Of a stretch of 64,000 nucleotides of DNA, positions 46,385-57,627 are shown piece after piece. The position numbers and the translations under genes are program-made. The notes below the pieces were generated by a model. The model worked only from the letters and a program-made list of their open reading frames with translations. It did not search any database and was not told the DNA's origin. The stretch covers positions 19,021,004 through 19,085,003 of the forward strand of contig CM055895.1 in NCBI GenBank assembly GCA_029582155.1, given 5' to 3'. This stretch comes from Panopea generosa. Its lineage: Eukaryota > Mollusca > Bivalvia > Adapedonta > Hiatellidae. Numbering within the stretch: the first letter of the stretch is position 1; each line of letters opens with the position of its first letter.

Positions 46385-47076
46385 ATAATTCAGATATCTG
46401 CCTGCACATTATTTGCAACAAGTTGGCTGCTTTTAAAAAGGAATATGTAATTATTTGCCAGAAAATGCCTGGTAATTATTGGCCAAAGATTGTTGTCTAC
46501 TAATTCTATATACTTCTGCATTAATGTTACCATTTACAACAGTGACAGTCCCAGAGTTCGCCATGCTAACAAATGCACCCCCAAATCATCAAGCTGAACG
46601 GGTGACAACCAGGTGCGAGACATTCCGGTCTGTACTCTTTCCTGGGCTTGCACCAGACATAACTCTCTTCAATAACTACCGTACACTCATCAGAAAATAT
46701 CACTCTTTTTCATCTTCGTCCACCTTCCAGTGTCTCTTTTCCCCTTGCCAGGCGGTTTTTAATGTTCACTGTCCGAATCCAAAATCTCTTACGAACAACC
46801 CTCCTATGGAATATTTTAGTTTTTCAGCCAAAGGTAATAGTCTGTTAATTTTCACCAACCTCAAAAGTTTACGCTCATCTCTTTCTTCGAGTTTTCATTT
46901 CATACCCGTTCTCACTTTATTCTCAAGTTTTCCTCGCTGTAAAAAACGTTTAACTACTGCATATACAGAAGACATTCAATACCAAGATTCCTGACAATTT
47001 CTACATATTTTGTACCCTTCTCATAACTCTGTACAATTATTTTTTCAGCAGACGTCAAATCTTCAGATTTTCCCAT
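46385..47076 (-). pseudogene. Tc1/mariner transposase pseudogene
   Basis: On the minus strand the start at 47076 gives MGKSEDLTSAEKIIVQSYEK, then KLEERDERKLLRLVKINRLL: the paired-like helix-turn-helix of Tc1 transposases. Further on come NRLARGKETLE, KRVIFSDEC (first catalytic Asp), SLMIWGCI and SGTVTVVNGNINAEVYR. These match the DDE domain in order but lie in different frames, with several frameshifts and stops. After about 46,400 similarity ends, so the second and third catalytic acidic residues are absent. The 171-codon + strand frame at 46479-46994 is its antisense shadow. Terminal inverted repeats were not identified. Confidence 0.8.
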
Positions 47077-47099
47077 GGTTTATCGTATGTTATGTTCAC

Positions 47100-47380
47100 A
47101 ATATCTATATATTTTTAACAATGATAAAGACTTTTATTAACCAGAGAACTCATTTAAATAAATTCAATCTTCCATGAGGCCCTCAACATATTTACAATGT
47201 ACAACATTATTTAACATATAAACAAAAGAAGTAAACAAGTATATACATATATGTGTAATAATGCATATTAATTATGATGAGAGTTACCCCGATTTATTAG
47301 AGTTGCTAAGAATTTTAAAAAAAAAGAGAATTTTTACCCCATTGTAAATATAAAGCTTTAAACTGAGTAATGGAATTTGC
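47100..47380. other. No feature recognised
   Basis: AT-rich sequence between the Tc1 start and the next hairpin element; no supported gene. Confidence 0.35.
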
Positions 47381-47382
47381 AT

Positions 47383-47620
47383 TTTTAGCTCACCGGGACG
47401 AAGTCCAAGGAGAGCTGTGGCGTAGTCTGAAGACACCCAGGTTAAACTTTTACGTTTAACTTTAAGATATCTATGCAACCACTCATTGGATGTGAATGAA
47501 ACTTCACATGTGTGTTTACCATCATCAATGGAACACACAGAGACAAGAACCATAATTATTTTGGATTGCATTTTGGCACAGTTATGGCCCTTTTTGGACT
47601 TAGACACCCAGGTTAAGAAG
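47383..47620 (+). mobile_element. Hairpin-started dispersed element fragment (AGCTCACCGGGAC type)
   Basis: Begins ATTTTTAGCTCACCGGGACG with a GGGAC/GTCC mini-stem and a GGAGAGCT return arm, then GTGGCGTAGTCTGAAGACAC. Internal phrases include TGAATGAAACTTCACATGTG, ATTTTGGATTGCATTTTGGC and AGTTATGGCCCTTTTTGGAC + TTAG. It has the same 5' architecture as the 38.7- and 41.5-kb elements with different internal sequence. No 3' terminus was recognised; 47,620-47,877 is otherwise blank. Confidence 0.6.
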
Positions 47621-47877
47621 GAGTCCTAATTTTTATCGAGAGTAAGTCTAGCAGCTTTCTTTTGAAATTTCACAATTTTATCTACAAGTGAATAATTACA
47701 GTTTCCGCAAATCTAAATGGGGTAAAATGTAAGCATTAAAAAAACACATTGCCCATTGGCACAGAAAGAAATACTTCGATGCAAGATGGAGGATAAAGTA
47801 ATGAATTACATTGCTTTATAATATTGTCGACTTGTGTATGCCAGGACAGAGTATTATCAATAGTAATTCCAAGTAAT

Positions 47878-48078
47878 TTAACCCTTTACTTCATATAGAC
47901 GCCTTTGGACACCTTTAATATTGAAAGCATTAATTCATCACATATCAGCAATGGGTGAATTATGTATATATTAACTGACAGAGTGGAAAACAGTGCAGGA
48001 AGTGTTCTTCCTGCACTGTTTTCAAAGTCCTTCTGTGATTGGTGCGGGAAAACGCATATCTATGGAGTAAAGGGTTAA
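47878..48078. mobile_element. piggyBac-type MITE, copy 2 (201 bp)
   Basis: Ends TTAACCCTTTACTTCATA...TATGGAGTAAAGGGTTAA with TTAA at both borders. About 90% identical by eye to copy 1 at 25792-26021 over shared parts (GACGCCTTTGGACACCT, CATATCAGCAATGG, GTGATTGGTGCGGGAAAAC). It lacks the 27-bp inverted segment in the middle of copy 1, so its central palindrome is continuous. Confidence 0.8.
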
Positions 48079-48249
48079 TGTGTCATTATAATGTCATTGA
48101 TGACACTGTATCAAAAATTATAATATTCATTCTTGGAAAACCAGTTTAATATGCTTTTAAACATGATCCACTTGTTGATCATATTTGTGTTGGCCATTTT
48201 GTTTATAACAATATGATCCATTGCTGTAGTTGTTGATAAATATCAAATC

Positions 48250-50540
48250 GGATCAAAGATGACCACCTTCCACATTATTTATCACCTTTAATAGAACCAT
48301 CAACCTTTAATACAAAAGCAACCATTTATATAACTAAACCTTCAATATAACTGTCAAACTATCATATAAATATCAACCTTTATTATAACTGTCAACCTAT
48401 AATATGACTGTCAATCTTAAATATACTATTAACCTATCATATAACTATTAACCTTCAGTATAACTATCAACCCATAATATGACTGTCAAGCATCAATATA
48501 ATATTAACCTATGATATAACTATTAACCTTCAGTATAACTATCAACCTATAATATGACTGTCAATCATCAATATACTATTAACCTATCAACATATAATAT
48601 GACTGTCAATCATCAATATACTATCAACCTTCAGTATAACTATCAACGTATAATATGACTGTCAATCATCAATATACTATTAACCTATCATATAACTATC
48701 AACCTGTAATATGACTGTCAATCATCAATATACTATTAACCTATCATATAACTATCAAACTATAATATGACTGTCAATCATCAATATACTATTAACCTAT
48801 CATATAACTATCAACCTGTAATATGACTGTCAATCATCAATATACTATTAACCTATCATATAACTATCAACGTATAATATGACTGTCAATCATCAATATA
48901 CTATTAACCTATCTTATAACTATCAACCTTCAGTATAACTATCAACCCATAATATGACTGTCAATCATCAATATACTATTAACCTATCATATAACTATCA
49001 AACTATAATATGACTGTCAATCATCAATTTACTATTAACCTATCTTATAACTATCAACCTTCATTATAACTATCAACCCATAATATGACTGTCAATCATT
49101 AATATACTATTAACCTATCATATAACTATCAAACTATAATATGACTGTCAACTTTTAATATAATATCAACCTGTAATATGACTGTCAATCATCAATATAA
49201 CTATTACATGTAACCTATCATATAAATATTAACCATCATTATAACTATCAACCTAAAATATGACTGGCAACCTATGATATAACTGGCAACAGTCAATATG
49301 ACTGCCAATCGTCAATATAACTATTAACCTATCATATAACTACATTTAAAAACATTCAATATAACTATCAACCTATAATCTGACTGGCAATCTATGATAA
49401 AACTGCTAACCTTCAATAAAATTATCAGTCTACATGTATAATGGGACTGTAAACCTTCAATATAACTATCAACCTTAGGTATAACTATCAATCTATAATA
49501 TATCTATCAACCTTTGATATAACTATCAATCAATAATATGACTGTCAACCTTTGATATAACTGTCAGTCAATAATATGACTATCAACCTTTGATATAACT
49601 ATCAGTCTATAATATATCTATCAACTTTTGATATAACTATCAGTCAATAATATGACTGTCAACCTATGATATAACATCAGTCTATAATATGACTGTCAAC
49701 CTTTGATATATCTATCAGTCTATAATATGAATATCAATCTTTGATGTAACTATCAGTCTATAATATGACTGTCAACCTTTGATATAACTAACAACTTATA
49801 ATATAAGTATCAACCTGTAATATAACTGGCAACCATTAATATGACTGCCAATCGACAATATAAATATTAACCTATCATATAACTACAGGTATAACTACCA
49901 ACCTATAACATGACTGGCAATATACAAAATAACTGCAAACCTTCAATATAACTATCAGTCTTTATGTATAATGTGACTGTCAACCTTCAATATATTAATC
50001 AACCTTTGATATAATTATCGGTCAATAATATTACTGTCAGCCTTTGATATAACTATCAGTCTATAATATGACTCAACCTTTGATATAACTATCAGTCTAT
50101 AATATAACTGTCAACCTTTGATATAACTACCAGTCAATAATATTACTGTCAACCTTTAATATAACTATCAGTCTATAATATATCTATCATCCTATGATAT
50201 AACTATCAGTCAATAATATGACTGTCAACCTTTGATATAACTATCAGTTTATTATATATCTATCAACCTTTGATATAACTATCAGTCAATAATATATCTA
50301 TCAACCTTTGATATAACTATCAGTCTATAATATGAATATCAACCTTTGATATAACTGTCAGTCAATAAAATGACTGTCAACCTTTGATATAACTATCAGT
50401 CAATAATATGAATATCAACCTTTGATATAGCTATCAGTCAATAATATGAATATCAACCTTTGATATAACTATCAACTTATAATATGACTATCAATTTATG
50501 ATATGATTGCAGACCTTAGATATAACTATCAACCTATAAT
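48250..50540. repeat. 19-bp AT-rich satellite array C (about 120 copies)
   Basis: Tandem 19-bp monomers of the type ATATAACTATCAACCTATA, ATATGACTGTCAATCATCA and ATATACTATTAACCTATC. The left half uses a trimer of about 57 bp; the right half (after about 49,500) uses a 38-bp dimer, AACCTTTGATATAACTATCA + GTCTATAATATGACTGTC. Sequence is unrelated to arrays A and B despite the same monomer length. No long frames. Confidence 0.95.
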
Positions 50541-50699
50541 ATGGAGTACCGATACATGTACATTTTTAATTGACATGGTATAAATATGATTGAAATGCAG
50601 ACCTCTAATTTTGTTTCAAATTTGGAAAAGGTTGTAACATTTTTATTGGACATAATAGCTTGTTCATTTGGTATAAACTATGACAAAAACTGGAGATAA

Positions 50700-50898
50700 G
50701 GCCATTATAAATTAATTGCTAAATTATCATCCAAATTTTTCTTAAAAACGAGGAGGGCGGGAGGATTTTTTTTTTTAATTTTTATGATTATTTTTAATTT
50801 CTTTTTTTTTTTTTATGAAAATAAAAAGGGTCATGCGGTATGAAAATTAGGGGGCATGCAGGCTGGGATGAAAATTTAGCAATTAATTTATTATGGCC
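50700..50898. mobile_element. PIF/Harbinger-type MITE (199 bp)
   Basis: Inverted ends of about 33 bp: GGCCATTATAAATTAATTGC + TAAATTATCATCC on the left, and its complement with three mismatches on the right. It is flanked by a TAA direct duplication (50697-50699 and 50899-50901). A 3-bp TWA duplication with GG-starting ends is typical of PIF/Harbinger. The inside has T-rich runs and GGGCGGGAGG; no coding capacity. Confidence 0.75.
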
Positions 50899-50901
50899 TA
50901 A

Positions 50902-51736
50902 AACAATTTTGAAATGGTAATACATTCACCGGTATGGAGATTAATCGGCTGTGTAAACATGACAGTCATTTATGATCACGGCTTCTGATTGTTAAATATA
51001 AGTACAGGTACAGGTAAATTAAGCTAGATATATAAAAATACTTCTCTCCGAGAAGTTTATTATAAAAAAAGTAACTTCAGATTTAATTGTCTTTATCTGA
51101 TGTGTAATATGTTTTTCATCAATTATGTAAAATCTTTGTTAATGTGTATTAATAATTAACTGTTATATGGCATGGATATATTTTCACATTACTTGTTTAA
51201 ATTTGTTGGTGGTTTTTATTGTGCGAATGGTTGTCGTATTCATTTTAGCATTTTTTTCATGTTCATGTTATTGTGGTAAAATTACCAACCCCTGTGTTCC
51301 AGGGAGCCATATGAGTGTTGGCAAGACTAGGATCACTGTTTACCATGCATGTCGTAAGACGCGACAATTAGAGTAATAAGATAGAATTTGCTGAAACTCT
51401 GCAGTTCTGCAGGTTTCAAGGTTTTAAGTTCATTCTGCATATTCATTTTATTGATATGTTTTTTTTAATCTGTATGTTATTTTGTTGATTTTGAACATGT
51501 AGAGTGAACCTGGAATCTTCTTCCTGTTGGCATCGATTAACCTATAATGTGTTGGTACGCCATAAAAGCCCATTCATTATGTGTTTTTTAGTGGGGTTTA
51601 ACCCCATTTTCATCACATTTCAGGTAATATATGGCATAACCAGTTTTATTGGTGGAGGAAGACCTCAAAATGAAATGAAAAGAACCACCTTCCTTCCGCA
51701 AGTAAATGGCAAACTTTCTCACATAATATTTGCGGA
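50902..51736. other. No gene recognised
   Basis: AT-rich. The 69- and 78-codon + frames at 51167-51376 and 51504-51740 have no recognisable similarity and lack splice or start evidence. The second runs into the SINE head below, so part of this interval (from about 51,640) may be SINE body. Confidence 0.35.
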
Positions 51737-51826
51737 GTAAGCCAGATTCGAACCTATGACTTTAGCAATGACAGGTAAATGATCTTGAGATGGCACCTAA
51801 GATCACTCGGCCATGGACGACACTTG
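51737..51826 (-). mobile_element. tRNA-Leu-like SINE head (minus strand)
   Basis: On the minus strand: CATGGCCGAGTGATCTTAGG (A box and D arm of a tRNA-Leu type), a CTCAAGATC anticodon-like arm, then ATAGGTTCGAATCTGGC (B box). The order matches tRNA-Leu(CAA), but the acceptor stem does not pair well and the variable arm is irregular. I call it a SINE or tRNA pseudogene, not a functional tRNA. Confidence 0.55.
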
Positions 51827-52317
51827 TTTAAATTTATAATCACCTTTGTAGCCAGTTGCCTAATAGAATTGAGTTGAATTATTTTTAAACTTTTATTTTG
51901 GAAACATAATATACAAACAACATTGTTGCCCAATTTGCACAAGGTTGAAATGACAGATTTTGAATATTCGTAACTGAATAATTGATAACTATATGCTGGG
52001 AGCTATTGCACTAGACTTGTCATAACTGATTAATTAATTGTCAGATTTTTATCATTCTTTAAAATGTGGGTCAGGTTTTTATATCAGCCAAATATAATCA
52101 GTATGAGATGAATAATATTGCTAAATTATTGTAAAAAGAATGCATGATTTAGTGTTAAATGTTGTTGTTTTTCAATATATATCAATTTTAGTCCTCATTG
52201 TTTTGCCATCAATGGCTAAAAGATGAGCAGTTAACCTAAGCACTCTTTCCTAGGAAACTGGAAGGTTAACTTGTACTTTCTCTGCAGGTAACTGATTACT
52301 TTCCCTCTTGTATCAGC

Positions 52318-52443
52318 AGTGAGATATGTTTGACAATGAGATCATTGTCGTATATCAATTATCATAGAGACTGGCCAGAGGGGGGTTCTATCTCCTGACC
52401 CCTGATAGTCAGACGTTTTACCAACTGAGCAAACCCGGCCCAG
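52318..52443 (-). mobile_element. tRNA-derived SINE, family B copy 2 (minus strand)
   Basis: On the minus strand: GGGTTTGCTCAGTTGGTAAA (A box) and GGTCAGGAGATAGAACCC (degenerate B box). It shares the body phrase GACAATGAG..CATTGTCGTATATC + AATTATCA with the copy at 27.35 kb. Same orientation, more diverged head. Confidence 0.65.
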
Positions 52444-52570
52444 TGTAAAGGGATATGGAGCAATGTTACAATTGATTTTACTGCTGTTAATATAATCATT
52501 CTTTATAACTGTGAACACATAACCATGTGGAAATATTAATATGCAGAAACTTATATGTAGGAGATTATTA

Positions 52571-53990
52571 GGTCACCTGAGACTTTGTCTCAAGTGACTT
52601 TTGCGATTGCCATGTACGACATGCGTCCGCACAAACAATTCACATTTTTTACTTCTTGTCATTAACTGTTAGCCAGATTGTAATGAAATTATCTATGCAC
52701 CTTTGGTACTTAAAGGTGAATCAAAATTGTGATTTTCATGATCCTAACCCCCATGGGGCCTTGGGATGAGTCCTAAACAGCCAATACATGGTTCACAGTC
52801 TTCTTAAATGGGAAGCGCTGGGAAACAAATTGTAAGCATAATTATTGAGGCCTACGTGTCCTTCATAAAAATTGTGAATTTCATGCCCCTGAGTCTCACC
52901 TTAATTCACTAAATCTATAAATAGTAAATGACAAATGACTGAAATAAGTTCTTTAAAAAATTTTTGGTGCGATTTGTTGTTGCTGATATAATGCTTAATA
53001 TCCATGTTTCATTGAAAAACCTAACCCTCTGTTGCCTTGGGAGCGAGGCCAAAAAAGAGACAAATTAAAGGTTAACTTTAAAAATCTTATTATTATTATA
53101 GGAAGCACTTGGAAGCAAAATTAATGGTTAATTATTATTGAGGTCTATGGATCCTTTTTAAAATTGTGAATTATAAGCCCCTGGGTCTTAGCATTTGACC
53201 CTGGGGACTTGGCCTGCTTTACTAAATCCATATGACAAAAAACGTTATTTCTAGGGCTGTTCATTTTCAGAACAATACGTATTGCGATACATATTGTGTG
53301 CGAATATAAGAGGTGATGCATATTGTAATATTTAAGTTGCGATGCAATGCGCATCACGATACTGATATTTAAACTGTATCTTATTCAATTAGCATGATTG
53401 TTTGATAAGGTGTATGTAATAACTATGCTTGTATGCAACTTAAAAATATCTTTATAAACAGAAAACAACAGAACTTATTACACTGCATAACTGCGAGCGT
53501 GATGAAAAAAACAAAGTGGGATAGTATCTGATGGGAAGGAGATGCTGTCTGTAATATTCGCCATGTGTTTAGTCAGTTTATATCTCGCTTTTTAAAAACC
53601 CATTCTTTTTTTGTTAGTTTATGAGATATTTTTTAATGTTTCATCAAGAATGGAATTGTCATGCATGATATCTGACAATCATATTGATGCATTGTAGGTC
53701 TAAAGAATGCATTGCATCGCAATCTGTTGGAAGTTTCATTTAACACCCGATACACACATCGGCGGAAAGGTGAATCGCGATCCATCGATGCATCGTTAAA
53801 CCTCTAGTTATTTCTCATGACTGAATTGACTCATTTGGATGGTTTTTAGTGTGATTTGTTGCTGACATGACAGTCAAAATCTATGTTTAAATTCATGCCC
53901 CTGACCTCCAGGGACCTAGGGAAAAGACCTTCCGGTAGTGGCAAAAACAGCGAAATTGATGTTAAGTGAAACATTATAAACGTAGCTAGT
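52571..53990 (+). mobile_element. Hairpin-started dispersed element with about 300-bp repeats, split by a hAT-type element
   Basis: Starts TTAGGTCACCTGAGACTTTG + TCTCAAGTGACTTTTGCG (12-bp stem TCACCTGAGAC/GTCTCAAGTGA with one mismatch). Internal units share AATTGTGAATTTCATGCCCC + TGAGTCTC and ATTTGTTGTTGCTGA..AATATCCATGTTTCA. It follows the same architectural rule as the 38.7- and 41.5-kb elements. The 555-bp hAT-type insertion at 53252-53806 interrupts it, so this element is the older of the two. Confidence 0.65.
53252..53806. mobile_element. hAT-type non-autonomous element (555 bp)
   Basis: Flanked by a perfect 8-bp target-site duplication GTTATTTC (53244-53251 and 53807-53814), the size made by hAT transposases. 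The ends start TAGGGCTG and TAGAGGTT (reverse of AACCTCTA). The sub-terminal regions are rich in ATGCATCG/GCGATGCAATG palindromic phrases on both sides. No transposase frame. Confidence 0.75.
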
Positions 53991-54049
53991 TGCTAGCCTT
54001 TGTCATGAAAACAATGTGTTTGCATACAATGCAAGGACTGGTGCACTTG

Positions 54050-54440
54050 TCATCATATTGTTGATCATATCTGGTCTGGGCTCCAGTAAAACTGTTCTTC
54101 TTTACTCAACAAGTCTATAATTGGTTTAGAATTCTCAACTAGCGATGACGTAATTTTGCTTAGCTGGTTAACCAATCATAGAAATCTACGGACTTCGTGC
54201 AGATTTGTAGGTTTCATGTCAGTTATTGCCTTGACCCTGTTGGGATCAGCTGATACCCCATTGGATCATACAATGTGACCTATGAACTTGACTGATGACT
54301 TCTAAAGCTCACATTTATTTGGTTTAAGAGTCGGGTTTAGGTTTGCATTCTAGCCAGAACCATTCTCAGTCATTCATCATGTTTGAGTTCTGTAACGCAG
54401 AAATGCAATGCACTCAAAGTACAGAGGGTGCGGCCAGATT
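54050..54440 (-). mobile_element. Ty3/gypsy-like pol fossil, minus strand (RT-RNase H connection)
   Basis: On the minus strand the translation contains recognisable Ty3/gypsy phrases from the end of reverse transcriptase and the connection domain (for example MKPTNLHEVRRFL). It is a short, broken fragment; no long terminal repeats were seen. It lies head to head with the + strand fragment to its right. It looks old. Confidence 0.65.
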
Positions 54441-54469
54441 TGTCATTGGGCTAAATGTTGTGTCAACCA

Positions 54470-55300
54470 CAAAAATTGATGAAGTAGAGGATCGAGCCTT
54501 CATCTGAACCATTAGCTGTAATGAGAAAGCCTGGACAATTAATTTAAAGGTGAAGCAATCGTTTATTAGATTCAAAATTGATACAGGGGCAGATGTAACT
54601 GCTATTTCTGAAAATGTGTATATAACAATGGATTCACCACCTTTAATTATTTAACAGTTTCTATTAATAAATCTTTAACGGTCGAAGAGATATATGTCAT
54701 AAAGAGCTTAGAACGATGTTAAATGGGCCGACCAGCTGTTATAAAGCTTAACCTTATTGAGTTAAAATGCATAGAAAAGGTAATTTATTTAGAGAATTAG
54801 GCATGTTGAGCGGCGAATACTATATTTCAATCAATGACAGTGCCATGTCATACAGGTTATCGGTTCCTCCACGAGAACCTATCCCGTTCTCCTCAAGGTC
54901 AAATACATGATTTAGACAACATGGACTGAATGATGTGCAGGCATGGTTGCCGTACCAAAATGCCTGGAGACATAGTCAGAATCTGTGTCAACCTGACCAA
55001 TCTAAATGACATTGTCCAATGAGAGGCATTTCCATTTCCGATCATTGATCAAAGTTAAGGGCTTCTTGCAGAGGCATAATATTTCATAAAACTTGACTGC
55101 AACTCAAGATTTTGGCAAGTAAAACTGTCCGAAGAAAGCAAGCTACTGGCTACATTTATAACGCCTTTCCGCAGGTATGCTTTCAATAGGCTTCCATTCA
55201 GAATTAGCTCTGCTAGTGATTATTTTGAGAAAAGAATGTTTCAAATTCTCGAAGGTATCAACGACGTATTGTTTCAGACAGACAATGTTACTGGGCATGT
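54470..55300 (+). mobile_element. Ty3/gypsy-like pol fossil, plus strand (protease and RT)
   Basis: Contains an aspartic-protease signature (FKIDTGADVTAI) near 54,580, followed by decayed reverse-transcriptase phrases up to about 55,300. Broken many times, without long terminal repeats, so an ancient fragment of a Metaviridae-type retrotransposon. Frames such as 55177-55455 that cross it are not host genes. Confidence 0.7.
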
Positions 55301-55459
55301 ACTTCTCATGTGTTCAGATACTGTTCTGCATCTTGGGCATCAATGGTCGCTTATTCTGCTCAAATGTTAACCTTGACTTGTGTTGTGTTTGTTGTATTTT
55401 CGACAATGTAATTTCTGATGTTTTTAAACTGCTTCTTTTTGCCTTGCAGTGTTAATTGA

Positions 55460-56055
55460 CTTTTCGAGTGTCAACTAGGCATCCAACTGGAGTTTCTCAG
55501 AAATCTTAGCATCTCTTAATCTAAAACCTATTCTGTCCCATATTAACCCGTCTTTCAATGTACCGTAATTGCAATGTTCCGCCAAAGAATGTAGGGCTGT
55601 CACAAATGCATCGATATTCACATTCTCCTCCTGTCACCTCATATTGAATTTGGCCGGTCAAATATAATGTTTCTTTTTACCACAAAGTAACTTTTGAATT
55701 TGTAGCATACATGTTTGTACTTTTTAATTGTCCCTCATTTAAATTAAATGAATCAGATATTCCACCCACATTATTACCCATACAATAAAGGCTGTACCCA
55801 TGCCTTCACAATTATTCCCAATGCCACTTTGAAATGTTTAAATCTCACAATCCATTAGTTTTGTTACTGTCTTAATTTTACATAAAGTTCCGTGGTACAA
55901 CAGAAGTAAAACTAGTAGTATATAGTAGGTGGAGTCGTCTGTATTTACTTTGTGTTTTGTGTAAGCAGTTGTAGATCTACCAACATATGGAATACGTTGA
56001 ATACAATCTGAAATCATACAAATTAACAAATATTAGCAAATACTTATAATCATTC
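55460..56055. other. No feature recognised
   Basis: Possibly more decayed element sequence; a GTAGGGCTGTCACAAATGCA + TCGATATTC phrase near 55,593 resembles hAT-type ends, but no partner end was found. Confidence 0.3.
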
Positions 56056-56059
56056 TGAT

Positions 56060-56134
56060 GGTACAATGGTTATCAGAATTTCAAGGTACAATGGTTATCA
56101 GAATTTCAAGGTACAATGGTTATCAGAATTTCAA
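56060..56134. repeat. 25-bp repeat, three copies
   Basis: Three identical tandem copies of GGTACAATGGTTATCAGAAT + TTCAA. Their identity suggests a very recent expansion. Confidence 0.95.
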
Positions 56135-56689
56135 ATACTTCTCAAATACAAAGATAAATTACTTTAATTGTGTGTAGTGGCAACTTACTCTCATACATAT
56201 TAAATATATAAATTAAACATATTTATAACAATATACATGTAGATAAACACACACTAGCTTACCAAGCTATGGACTTAAATGCTCCAATAACCATTCACCA
56301 GTTCACCACACCTGCATACACTCTGTGATATATTTAATAATCAATAAATGTTTCCATTCCTTAAAATATCAATAAGCCACTATCCATCCTTTCAAACATA
56401 TAAAATCATTTTCTGTACTGTCTGACAGTTTTCTAAGGAAAAGACAAAGAGAGTGCCAAGCCCTAGTGCCTAATCCAAGGAATCTCAGCATTTTGGCAAA
56501 ATAAAAGGTCAATAAAGGTCATGTATATCTGGACAAATATTCAAAGGGAAATAACCAATCTTAGCTAACCAATGCAATTAAGACAAAACCCAGTACTGCC
56601 ACATCAATTTCATTGAAATATATATCACAAACCCTTTTGTATTATATAAATATATATATATAATGGCTCATTTTTAAAATGTGTAATAA

Positions 56690-57180
56690 ACTTGCTTCTT
56701 TGGTTTAAAAAGTTCTGATGTCAGTCACACATGTTGACACTGACTTGTAATAACCCAGTATATTCAGAACCAAATTGTGTTCAAATTTATTTTTTGGCAC
56801 TACAAGTATACAAGTACACTCTACGGAACTTTAAACCAGTGGTGATGGGGGCACATAACCTGAAAATGGATACATATGTGCCCTGTAAACTGCAAAACAT
56901 AGGTACAAACTCTACACTGCAGCCTTAATTTTGGTGGTAAAAACACTACATTCAAAACAATTATAGGGGTCGAAACTCTACATTGAAACAAATTATATAG
57001 GGGTCAAGGCACTAATCATTTAATTCAAATCAAACTTTGTCTACACAATGGCATAAGCTCTTGGATTTATTGGAATCCCCTTTGGGATTCTCTCCGTGCA
57101 GATTAGTTTGTAACTCAGAAGTTTATTAGTAATATTCAGGATGGCCGATACCACTTACTTAAATTAAAGATAAATAATTT
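56690..57180 (+). repeat. Left member of a direct duplication flanking the 34-bp array
   Basis: Shares with 60712-60930 the phrases CTTGCTTCTTTGGTTT, AGTCAGTCACACATGTTGAC, GACTTGTAATAAC, GCACTACAAG and CTACGGAACT/TTACGGAACT, and further right TTTATTAGT.ATTCAGGAT..CC. The two copies enclose the minisatellite at 57.66-60.03 kb. The 65-codon frame at 56731-56928 lies in this repeat and is not called as a gene. Confidence 0.7.
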
Positions 57181-57627
57181 TTTGAAATAATGAAAGAACA
57201 CAAAGTTTGGTTCCACTGAAATATATTTTATTTTGTTGAGTTTCTATACCTTCCAATTTCAAATGTTCAGTGTTATGATTCATGCACAAACTATTATATC
57301 AGATACATTGTAAATTCTCACAAAACACCACTCGATTAATATCCAAATTATGTAACTAAGTCAATATTTACTATTACCAGGAAACTGTAGAATTCATATT
57401 TTGCACATGATTCTACCTTATTTTAGTGATTGCCAAACACGTCATTAATTAGTAATTTTGATGAAAAAAACTTAATTAAAATCTTTGTTTACAGACACTT
57501 TTCATATTGGCATAAAAGTTCCAAAACAAAATGTAAAATAAAAATGAAGTTTTCATTAGTTCTTTAAGCATATTCCTGAAGATTCACAAGTCTCAATTGA
57601 ATAATGTCTCATTATTTAATTATTCAA

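Noticed and set aside
46479-46994. 171-codon + strand frame
   Set aside because: The opposite strand carries Tc1 transposase motifs in order; this frame is its antisense shadow.
51737-51826. Functional tRNA-Leu(CAA) gene
   Set aside because: The acceptor stem ends do not pair and the variable arm is irregular; the segment is better explained as a SINE head or tRNA pseudogene.
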